Assembly (NCBI GenBank): GCA_950097015.1
Contig: CATNEN010000007.1
Coordinates: 4,950,001-5,014,000, forward strand
Length of the DNA: 64,000 nt
Source of the DNA: Macrostomum hystrix
Lineage: Eukaryota > Platyhelminthes > Macrostomidae
Direction: 5' to 3'
Shown here: in pieces, positions 28,475 to 37,464 of the stretch
How the letters are laid out: every line of letters begins with the position of its first letter
Numbering within the stretch: the first letter of the stretch is position 1
Program-made: the position numbers and the translations under genes
The notes under the pieces: model-generated
The model's database searches: none
What the model saw: only the letters and a program-made list of their open reading frames with translations
Told to the model about the DNA's origin: nothing

Positions 28475-28507
<33 letters not shown>
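28341..28507 (+). rRNA. 18S rRNA 3'-end fragment
   Basis: 167 bp from CCCTGCCCTTTGTACACACC to GTTTCCGTAGGTGAAC, the universally conserved 3' end of eukaryotic 18S rRNA covering helix 44 and reaching within about 20 nt of the gene end. It contains CCGCCCGTCGCTACTACCGA and GTCGTAACAAGG. The rest of the rDNA unit is absent, so this is a non-functional fragment. It is embedded in the minisatellite and followed at once by half of the palindromic element. Helix 44 keeps complementary arms (GCCGACCTGATG... / ...TAGGTCGG), so the copy is not much decayed. Confidence 0.95.
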
Positions 28508-28514
28508 GCGCACT

Positions 28515-28561
28515 CGTGCCTAGGTCGTTGCTGCACTCAAAAGCCGCGCGTCATCTCTCCA
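28515..28561. mobile_element. Palindromic element, half copy
   Basis: Only GTGCCTAGG plus the right 37-bp arm remains, with one change (GCCGCGCG). It abuts the end of the 18S fragment, suggesting that the rRNA piece replaced or invaded the left half. Confidence 0.75.
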
Positions 28562-29170
28562 TTGGCTCTCTTCTGCTGGGTGGGGCAGGGGGCAGTGGTT
28601 TTCTTCTGCTGGGGGGACAGGGGAATTGTTTGTCTTCTGCTGTGGGCACGGGGCATTGTTTCTCTGCTGCTGGCTCTTCCATTGGTTCTCTTCTGCTGGG
28701 GGGGGGGCAGGGGGCAGTGGTTCTCTTCTGCTGGGGGGACAGGGGGCATTCGAGTTGTCTTCTGCTGTGGGCACGGGGCATTGGTTCTCTTCTGCTGGGG
28801 GGAGGGGGCATTGGTTCCCTTCTGCTGGGGGGGCATTGGTTCCCTTCTGCTGGGGGGGCATTGGTTCTCTTCTGCTGGGGTGTGCAGGGGGCATTGGTTC
28901 TCCGCTGTTGGGGGCAGGAGGCATTGGTTCTCCGCTGCTGGGAGACACTGGTTCTCTTCTGCTGGGGGCAGTGGGCATTGGTTCTCTTCTGCTTGGGGGC
29001 AGTGGGCATTGGTTCTCTTCTGCTGGGGGCAGTGGGCATTGGTTCTCTTCTGCTGGGGGCAGTGGGCATTGGTTCTCTTCTGCTTGGGGGGGGGCAGCGA
29101 GCATTGGTACTACCGTTTTGAGGGGAGAAAATGTTTTCTGCTGCTAGGAGGACATTGGTTTTTTTGCTGC

Positions 29171-30559
29171 TGGGGGCGCATATGTGGTAGTAAGAGTGCA
29201 ATTATAGCAATATTAGCATAAATGTGGTTAAAACACGCTTCATGAGGGTTTTGATTATATCATGAATTTTCGCTAAAATTGTTCGTTTAATTCCCTAGGC
29301 CTAAACTTAACTTAAGCAAGCGATGCTATATGAATCAGCTACCATTGACCAATTCATGGCAGTTCATTGCTCGCAAAAGTACTCGCAATAGATAAATGAA
29401 AGCAAGAAGCGGACAATTCTGAAGTATTAGTGTTTCTGGTTCAAGTGGGCCCATTCAGGCGCACTTATCCTGAAATAATGCCAAATACGTTGAACATGTT
29501 TAATCGAAGTCAAAAGGCGAAGCATTTCTTGATTTGATTTTTTCCAATAAAATTACTCGTAGAAATAAGTAAAAACAATTTTTTAACTTGCGCAAATAAC
29601 TGGCGTGTTAATTTCAATAATTGCAAATCAGTGGGCCGAATGTGCGCGAAAAACACGGAATAAGGATGTTTGTTAGCACCAAACTGACAATAAATTGATA
29701 TGTACCTTAATGGTAGATTGGCAGAAACTGGCACCAGCAGTAGTTACTCTGTAACTGGGAATATTGTCTTAAAAGAAATTTCGGACAATAAATCAATACG
29801 CACTCCATTAAAAAAATGGCTACGAGGCACTCGTAAAATCAAAGAAAGACTCATTGGCGATATATTCATTGCGGAAGAAAGCTACTCAACTTGCATTAGA
29901 AGGAAAAGTAATCTCGGAGATGGAAAGATAATTGAATATGATAAAATCTGGAATCATTAGTGCGATAGAAACCTAGATGCGGTGATTAGCAGCACAGTTT
30001 CTTATGAATAAATCAGACAAAATGAATAAGCTCTAAAACGACAACCAGCAATCACCAGAGCAATTGTATAGCAACAGGAAATCAGAAAGACGTCAAGTAG
30101 GACAAATAAACAGCGGAGTTGTCTATGGTCCAAAAAGAGGTGAAAAATATGATCAGGAGAATAAAAAAACATGCGATCAGATCTCAATAACGGCAGAAAC
30201 AAAAATTGTTGATCAGGTTAGCCCCTCCGTCTAACTAATTTTCTGGGAAATATTTCTGATCTCTACTGTAAAATTGTTCCAGGGGAGGGTGGCATCTCTG
30301 GACCAAGCACCAAGGTCCCAAATTGGAATCCGAAATTGTTTGAAATGCTCAATGCAATGACCTATTGGTCAGCTCCGCATCTAGACAGAATTTAATTGCT
30401 CGACGTTTTTAATAACGCAAGCTGGCACTTGCAAAATTCGAATTAGAATCAAATAAATACGCAAAATGACTACGATCAATTTCGTCATGACTCAATTAAT
30501 AATGGCTCGATTTAGCCGGATTCTAGCTATTCGATTTGCATAAAAAAATCTGCGTAAAG
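29171..30559. other. Non-coding interval
   Basis: AT-rich. The last GTCTATGG of the window is at 30121. A short plus-strand frame (29700-29957) has no recognisable content. It presumably includes the 3' UTR and polyadenylation region of the gene ending at 30560. Confidence 0.5.
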
Positions 30560-33473
30560 TCAAGAGCGCGGTGAGCAGGCGGGCTCTGTGGCGCTTCTAG
30601 AGTGGCTGGAGGCGGTGGCGGCGATTTGGCGTAGCTCGTAGAGCAGCCCATCCAGACTGCCCATGGTTTCGTCCAGGGTGCGTCGCCAGATGTCCAGCTG
30701 TTCGCGGCTGAACACGCCGCCGCCGGCGGAAGCGAAAGCGGAAGCCGAGGCGGCATTAAGGCAGGCGGCGCCGGCACTGAAAAGCAGTTGCGAAAAGTGT
30801 GAAAAATGAATTTTTACTTATTCAGATTGCACAAAATAGGTGCTAACCTGCGCTCGTTAACAGAATCAACTGACTGCAATTGAGCCAATGTGAAGTCCAG
30901 AGTTCGAAACCGCAGGTGCAAACTGAACAGACAGCCGAGCATGAGTAGGCAGCTGTAAATTGAGTTGTTTGTTAAGGAAGGTCATTAGGTCACCAAGGCA
31001 AAGTGAGTCTACACTGTTTGACAAAGAAAAATTATGGCGCCCCAAAACACATGCATACATGTGAATTTAGGTGTGTCTGCTCAGGGATCAGCGGAATCGG
31101 CAGAATCGCCTCACGCTGGTTGCGGGTCGACTGCCCCACTCATAAATAATCATGTTGTTAGCTTTGTTTTATTAGCTTTTAGTTCAACCTGTCAACGGTG
31201 TTTTTACAATTCTACAATTTTTAAGGTTATGAAGTCTAACCACTGGGCAGAAAATCCCTGTTCCTTTAAAAGAAGCAAAGGTCTGGAAAACTCAATCCCC
31301 ATTCCATCGAATTCCTGTGAATATATTTCCCCGTTACTCACGCCAGCAGCAAGCAGACCATCAGCGCCCGGTGGCCGCCGCTTGAACGCGACGATTGGTG
31401 CGCTGTGCGACGACTGCGACGGTTCGCAGCAGAAGCGTTCGCGGAGGCGACCGAGGCTCCACCCGTTGGCGAAGCTCCGGCGGCGGCAGCGGCAGCGGAA
31501 GAAGTCGAGAGTCGACGTCGACCGACGCTGTCCTGTCGCTTGGCGGCCGTGGAGGCTGGTGATTCCGTTGAAGCGCCGGACGATGGAGACTGAGCCGGCG
31601 TCCCGGCTGACGCTGAGGCGGGGGTTCTCGGCTTCAATGGCGAGCCGCCGCCATTGTCGCTGCCGCCGTCGTCATCGTTGATTGTCTCTCGACCGGCGGT
31701 CGGGTCAAGCAGCGTTTCCACCATGAGGCGAAAGTAGGTCTGCAGAGTAGTGAGTGGTGGAGCATGCGACATGGAAAGTCAAAGCCAATCTATTGGATTA
31801 TTACATTAGCAATTGGGAATGATGAATTCCCAAGAAGCACTTGTAAAGGAAGCTCTCACATTGACATACCTCAGTGGTTGTGGGTTGCATCACATCTGTA
31901 TTCAGGCCCCTCTATTCTCTGTCGCTAATTGTCCCGTCATTATTTTTCATTGGGAATACCTAAGATGGATTTTAGCAGTCCCTAACATTGAATTTAAGGG
32001 ACTCCCAAATGTGCTTCTATAGAAAAATGTAGAGCAATTTTTCTGGAAATCCTTCAAGTGAATTCCAAGGAATCCATAAAAGTATTAACTCACTAACCCC
32101 AGAATTTCTCAAATGAATTCCCCGGGTCACGGGAGTCTTTCAAAAGGCAAAGCAGTCTCACCTGACTTCCTTCCCGGACATTGGACTCAATGAATCCTTT
32201 GGCCAGGAACACGTGCCTAGTAAACACGGTGCGCGACGTAATTGTCAGGTGGCTGCGGCCGGGACCGCGCGAGGTCAGGCAGAGCCGATTTAGCGTGTGA
32301 AACGATGTGCCGTACGGAATATCTCTATTGTGCACCTCCGAGTCTATAATGTGCACTTTGCCCTGCTCGCACCACCTATCAGGTAAGAAATCAAAGAGCC
32401 GTGATCAACTGAAGTTTATTCAACAGTGGCCGAAATACATGGATAGTTAACAGTATGCGGCTCACGAAAAATAGCAGGAGGGCTGCAGGCAATGGCACAT
32501 TATTTGGTGACACTAGGCCCCCAGCCAGCAAGGAGGCAATTCTGCCCATTTCGCTGACTCCTGAGCACACACGCACACAGTTACTGTATGCAGACACACG
32601 CTTACACAGGTGTGTACATCTGTCCTGACTTTCTAATCGTCAGGCAGTGTACACTCACTGTGCCTTGGGCAAAATTGTACGACAAGCCCCAAAGCCTTCT
32701 CTTCGCGGCTGCGCCCCTAATAACCGTGGCCTCGTCGCGGAATCGAGCTCGGGGACTTTAGTGCTAGAGGCAAACGCTTTAACCGCTCTGCCAATTAACC
32801 CCCGCGGCTCACCGATAGGTCTGAGTCTCCTCAACCAGCGTCTGCTTTGGCCCGATGGCGTAGTTAATGCGCAACCAATAGCGAAGGCTGCGCCGATCGC
32901 CCGGCCGTCTGCCCTGAATACCGCCTCCGCCGCCGCTGCAGCCGTTTTCGTCGACAAAGTCGCCGGCCTCGATGCCAAATGTGCGACGACGTCTAAGGAA
33001 GTCGCGAAACCACGGCCCGTCGGTTAGCAGGCAGGTGGCCAGACGTTCAACGCCCATCGGCAGGTCGGCATCGGCCATCACGTGATCCAGGTGCTCGTGA
33101 CCATCGACTCGATCGCAGGTCGACGCCTCTTCAACCGGGGACGCGGCGGCATATTTGGGACCGTCGCCGCAGCCGAGGCCGGCCAGGTTGAACTCGGAGT
33201 GACGCTTTCGGTGCCCGCTGGCGTTGGTGACTGCCAGCAGCTGCGGCTCCGACTGCTGCTGCCGGTGATGCTGCTGCAGGGCGTGCTGAGGACCTTGGGG
33301 CGTTTGCAGCAGCTCAGCCGCCGCCGTCTGTTGGTGCTGTTCTGATGTCATGCCTTTCTGCGAATGGCTCCTTTGGGTGGCGGCCAGCCCTTCTGTCAGC
33401 TGCAAGGTCGATCGAATTGTAACCGGTGCATTTTTAAGTCGCTTTAAAACACTGTGGCACTTCAAAGGCGATG
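30560..33473 (-). CDS. GRAMD1/Aster-like protein (VASt domain and C-terminal TM), 5' part not found
   Basis: Five exons fit in phase: 33473-32813, 32375-32162, 31739-31342, 30952-30848, 30776-30560 (stop TGA). Exons 1-2 encode an ASTER/VASt sterol-binding domain: LPMGVERLATCLLTDGPWFR, LRYWLRINYAIGPKQTLVEE, then across the intron VHIIDSEVHNRDIPYGTSFH. Exon 3 is a long Ser/Ala-rich linker; exons 3-4 join to a transmembrane helix (RALMVCLLLACLLMLGCLFS); exon 5 gives a C-terminal helical region (LDIWRRTLDETMGSLDGLLY). Aster proteins sit in the ER membrane and move cholesterol from the plasma membrane. The N-terminal GRAM domain expected upstream is not seen in the window; exon 1 begins after an acceptor in mid-codon, so more exons should exist. 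Introns hold SINEs. Confidence 0.85.
31070..31145 (+). repeat. tRNA-derived SINE, copy 1 of a family
   Basis: TGTCTGCTCAGGGATCAGCG, then CGGCAGAATCG (A-box-like) and TTGCGGGTCGACTGC (B-box-like). Same family as 32498-32580 (inverted) and 63808-63895. It lies in an intron of the Aster-like gene. Confidence 0.6.
32498..32580 (-). repeat. tRNA-derived SINE, copy 2
   Basis: The minus strand reads TGTGTGCTCAGGAGTCAGCG, TGGGCAGAATTGCCTCC, GCTGGCTGGGGGCC. It aligns over its length with the copies at 31070 and 63808. Intronic. Confidence 0.6.
32640..32812 (-). repeat. tRNA-derived SINE of another type
   Basis: The minus strand starts with GGTTAATTGGCAGAGCGGTT (A box TGGCAGAGCGG) and has a B-box-like GAGCTCGATTCCGCG about 45 bp later, followed by about 90 bp of non-tRNA body. 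No acceptor stem closes it, so it is not a functional tRNA. It ends directly at the splice donor of the 33473-32813 exon. Confidence 0.6.
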
Positions 33474-34133
33474 CTGAGTATTGGTAACATTGGAATAATT
33501 AGAAGATAAAAATTGTTAACTTAAAATGACTTTATTAACGCCGCTAGTCACTGTAAAGTTTTTTAGGGTATAACAAAGCATTCTTGTTTTAAACAATAAA
33601 CAGATAACTGTACACATGTGCATTGCTCAACAATGAGAAAGTCGAGGCAAAAACAGTGTGCTCACGGCCCCTGCTCTTGTATGTAAAAATGCAATAAAAT
33701 ATATAACAGATTAACTGTCACATAGGGCTCTAACTCACTCAACAATAACAGTGTCACTCAGCAAAGCGACAGCCATATTGAAAGGCATTTAAGCAACTAT
33801 TTTCAGTGTACTCGCTTTAACCCCAGCAATGAATTCTTAATGAACATGCATTTGACAGAAAAAATTCTAATGCAACAATAACAACACCAAAGTATTTTTG
33901 TTTAATTTAAATTCAACACCTTCAATTCAAATGCTTCAACATCACGAGCGTATAACTAGGTGATACGAGGGAAATTTATAGTACTACAACTGTAATAGGC
34001 GAATGCTTTTGTACTAGTATTGAATTCACCTTGAGATTTGTTTGATATTTTATAAAGAGGTAAAAATGCGGATTTATCTAAAAAGTGAACCAACAAGTTC
34101 AGGCAATGGCTTGCGAGTCAGAAGCCGGACCAG
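33474..34133. other. Non-coding interval
   Basis: AT-rich; probably an intron of the Aster-like gene and/or the 3' UTR of the gene at 34134. No coding exon for a GRAM domain is visible. Confidence 0.5.
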
Positions 34134-35054
34134 CTAGTCCAGCACTCGGCTGCACTCAACTACGCAGTCGCAGAGCAGGCTCAAGCCGTTGACGCACTCG
34201 GCTGCCATGGTGCTCTGCGCCAGCTCAACCAGGATCGAATGAGCTGCAGAGTCATCGGCTTCGGCGCAGCTTTCGTCGGATTTTGTGCGGCACGAGACGC
34301 TGAATATACCGACGGGCGAAAATGCGCGCAAGATCGCGTACAAACCGTCTGGATCGACGCTGCTGTTGACGGAGTCAGCGTCGGCGTCTCGCCGACGCGG
34401 CTGCCTGTCGCGCCGAAAGTCGCGATGGAAAGCGTCCAGAGCGGCGCGGCAGAGACCGGAGATGCGGAGCTGGCCAAAGTCCTCAGCGCTGGCGTCAGAG
34501 TGTACTTGAGCGACAGCCTCAACAATGACGGCATCGGAAGCATTGCGAGAGCTTTCCAACTGGGAGTTTTCCAGCTCCACGATCACGGTGTCCTCGACGC
34601 CGTCTATCGGGGATGGATTGTCGGCAAACTGCCAGTCGGCGTCGATTACGGCGTCGCTAGCGCTGGACGGTGATGAGGCTCTCGGTAAAGAAATTTCAAA
34701 CTGCCGAAGGCCGCGACCGCGACTAGACCGGCTTGTCAGTGTCGACGATTGCGACTTGGGCGATGGCGCTCTCGCTGCCGACGATAATGACGGGGTGGAT
34801 TGAACACCGGCATCCGGGTCTAGCGGATGCAGCTGCCGTATTTTGCGACCCCGGCCGCGGCAGCCCATGCGGGACAGCTCGGGTTTCGGGCTAGCGGCTG
34901 CTGACGGCGGCTCGCAGCTGTCAGCGAACACCAGACAGCAGTGACGGAATTCAGCCGGCAGTCGGAGGACAATGTCAGCCCGGCTGGGCAAATTCCGTAA
35001 CGCCTCGTCGGTGAAGTTTTCCCAGATCGGGATCGCCTTTTGGTGGCGATACAT
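34134..35054 (-). CDS. Unrecognised 306-aa protein
   Basis: Single open frame from ATG 35054 to TAG 34136-34134. A splice-acceptor-like TTTTTAG ends 9 nt before the ATG. The N-terminus (IPIWENFTDEALRNLPSRAD, LPAEFRHCCLVFADSC) looks folded. The middle is Ser-rich with basic RGRGRKIRQL and RGRGLRQFEI. About 135-190 is acidic, and the C-terminus (HSILVELAQSTMAAECVNGL) looks helical. No domain is recognised and there are no membrane or signal segments. Codon use and length support a real gene. It lies between the Aster-like gene and the SPT subunit gene, all on the minus strand. Confidence 0.6.
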   Translation of the reverse strand: MYRHQKAIPIWENFTDEALRNLPSRADIVLRLPAEFRHCCLVFADSCEPPSAAASPKPELSRMGCRGRGRKIRQLHPLDPDAGVQSTPSLSSAARAPSPKSQSSTLTSRSSRGRGLRQFEISLPRASSPSSASDAVIDADWQFADNPSPIDGVEDTVIVELENSQLESSRNASDAVIVEAVAQVHSDASAEDFGQLRISGLCRAALDAFHRDFRRDRQPRRRDADADSVNSSVDPDGLYAILRAFSPVGIFSVSCRTKSDESCAEADDSAAHSILVELAQSTMAAECVNGLSLLCDCVVECSRVLD

Positions 35055-35065
35055 GGGAAGAAGCT

Positions 35066-36074
35066 AAAAATGTGACATTTTTCCACATGTTAAAAACTTT
35101 ATCAGAGCAAGCGGTAAAAGTGAATTTTAGCTTCTGGAATTTAGGTCAGAAATGTAATCTTAAAAGAACTTCAATCATTTTTTCTTTTACATCTCTCTCC
35201 TCCATTAGTTAAATCAGTTCATCCAGGTGTAAAATTGGTACCAGCATTAGCTGGGGTTGAAATTTATGTGGGCGTGGCGGCTCGTCTCGAGATTACGGAC
35301 TGAACAGCTGTACACAGCATTTGGCTGCACAGCTCATCCACCTGGGTAAGTGTTAAGTCTGTTTACAGTACGCTTGTAGCAACTGTATGAATCTGTCTTT
35401 TCAATGATGGATAGGTAAAATGTAGGCAATCATCTTATATATATACTCAGAAAGTAATTATACTCTTGATTAATTGTTAACATAGTTAAAGCAGCCTATG
35501 ATATTACAGCTAACTAAATATAGCTAAATATATATTTATGAAAATAAACAAGAATAAAAAACAATTTTCTCGGACAATATAAAATTATTTTGAACTTCAT
35601 TTACTCGTTTCGTTGATTGTATGCTACTTCTTAACGAAGTATTTAGCGCATCTGAGAGTTCTATAGCAATACTAATTAATTACAAGTACAGTACTATTTT
35701 TTCATAAATCTGGGTAGCTCATCCGCTGGCATTAAGGCTGCAAAATATGCAATAATGTGAAGCAACAAGCGTGCAAACACAGCTAAATAAATATAGAATG
35801 GAGTGTATTGTTGGTTCAGTTAAAAGAACAAGCATTTACTTATTTATATTACAGACAAATAAACATTGTAGAGTTGCCATAGATACAATACGCTCAATTT
35901 TAAAAGTCGCTTTCATGCTGTTTTATATCAGCACGAACAGAACAGAAGCTGTGACTGCTTTGGCTTCGACAAGCTTCGACATTTTTCCCATTGATTTTAC
36001 GCAATCCCACGATTTAACTTTAGGGTCAAACCCCTATGTAGCAGTTCTAACAGTGCTTGTCCATTGAATAATTG
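35066..36074. other. Intergenic, AT-rich
   Basis: Contains the downstream region of the SPT small-subunit gene. A plus-strand frame at 35771-36067 has no coding character. Nothing else seen. Confidence 0.5.
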
Positions 36075-36350
36075 CTACTGCGGATGCTCCGGAGCAGCGG
36101 AAGACGTAGCAGCCGAGCCGAATGGATTGGCCCAGGAGCCCAGGATGCTGTGCAGCAGGCCGATGGAGTGCTGGATGACGGTGTGGTGTGGCACAAACAG
36201 CCAGCTTGTGTAGGCGGACATCAGCAGCAGGATCACAACTAGCGAGTTCAGAGCAGCCCGCTCGTATGGCTCCAGCATGTAGATTGAGGTTTCAACCAGG
36301 TACTTAAAGTAGATGCGGCTGAATATATTGGTTGGCTCATACTCCTTCAT
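36075..36350 (-). CDS. SPTSSA/SPTSSB-like: Serine palmitoyltransferase small subunit (ssSPT)
   Basis: 91 aa from ATG 36350, after an acceptor-like TTTCAG 13 nt upstream. The core IFSRIYFKYLVETSIYMLEP, EPYERAALNSLVVILLLMSA, YTSWLFVPHHTVIQHSI matches the ssSPT family: an N-terminal amphipathic helix, the conserved LEPxER turn, and one transmembrane helix. The protein sits in the ER membrane, binds the SPTLC1/SPTLC2 dimer, raises activity of the first step of sphingolipid synthesis (serine plus acyl-CoA) and influences acyl-chain choice. The C-terminal tail GSAATSSAAPEHPQ is extra compared with vertebrate proteins of about 71-76 aa. The frame is open further upstream, but that stretch looks intronic. 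Confidence 0.88.
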   Translation of the reverse strand: MKEYEPTNIFSRIYFKYLVETSIYMLEPYERAALNSLVVILLLMSAYTSWLFVPHHTVIQHSIGLLHSILGSWANPFGSAATSSAAPEHPQ

Positions 36351-36365
36351 GTCTGCTGTTGTGCT

Positions 36366-37464
36366 GAAATTGTTTACCACACCATTTGTCAAATTTGAAA
36401 TAATCAGATACAATAATACAAGCAGGGGTGGTGAAGCCACTCTTTAGAAGCTTTTGGATTGGAAGCTAGAATATTGATTCCAAAAGTTTTTTTAACTATT
36501 TGGTGGACTATAACTGTTTGACTGTACAAGCTTGGCCCAGTTGTGAGAGGGGTCCAAAGTTCGGATCTCAGGTCAAAGGTGATCACTCAGGAGGCATGTA
36601 GTCAGACTGTGAAGGGCCATTGGGTTGAGTACTAAATGCATTAAAGTAAAAAATCTATATTGGACAGATAAAATTTGTTTTACTGCAGTATTAAAATGTA
36701 AACAGTACAATCTAACCAAAATGTGTTGTTTCTTAAAATTAATAGGCCCTAATAAAAATATGATGAAATTGTAACTTGAACATGTTTATCAGGCTTTAAA
36801 AACAAATGTGAGGAATTTCAACATGGTTCATCATAGGTATTTTACTTCATTACAAAAAGAATAGAAGGTAGTTTTTGTTTTCCAACATTAAATTTTAAAA
36901 CATTTTCTAAATTTTCTGTTTTTTGCTAGTATACCTGGTGGTCTTACCAAATTTTGCAAGAGCATTGTCCTACACAACCTAACACAAACCAAACACATTG
37001 TGGACTTATTGATAATGAGTCTATTGATATTGATATTGTATAACTCATGCCTAACATTGACAAAATGGTACAATGGAAAGCAAAACGAAACAAAACCAAC
37101 AGCCAGTTTTGAAAATTTCATGAGGCACTGTTTTTTTAAAGAAAAAACAACACTTAAAATTTTTTCTTATTATTGGACTAGTCAATATTCAGAATTTCCT
37201 TTTTGTCTTTTTTATTTACTGCTCTAAAAATAAAAAATAGTGAAAAAAGAGCATAAATAAAAACAATTGTTGAATCCCAAGCTTAATAAAGAAGACATTT
37301 TGAATGGTAGGAATAGAAAAATAATTTTATTATCTGCAGTAGCTACAATACATAGGTAATACAAATCAATAATTACAGAAGGATTGACTAGCAATTTAGG
37401 CCCCCCTTTGGGGACCTTAGCTTGAAGGCAACTTTACAATAATAAAACAGTATTTAGTAAGTCA
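36366..37464. other. Intergenic, AT-rich, before the satellite
   Basis: AT-rich upstream region of the ssSPT gene; short frames only, no coding character, no recognised repeat. Confidence 0.5.

Larger units (their letters stand above)
27235..29170. repeat. 30-bp GC-rich minisatellite
   Basis: Units of about 30 bp, GGGGGCATTGGTTCTCTTCT plus GCTGGGGGCA, regular at 28950-29080 and more variable elsewhere. Long open frames on both strands are a by-product of the repeat and lack non-repetitive coding sequence. The array is broken by palindromic elements and by an 18S rRNA fragment. Confidence 0.9.

Noticed and set aside
27528-29221. Many long open frames on both strands (up to about 250 codons) in the 27-29 kb region
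   Set aside because: They are translations of a 30-bp GC-rich minisatellite whose unit length is divisible by 3; all frames are repetitive and no unique coding sequence or splice context is present.
32700-32812. A possible functional tRNA gene (minus strand)
   Set aside because: A and B boxes are present but no acceptor stem closes and a long non-tRNA tail follows; better explained as a SINE.
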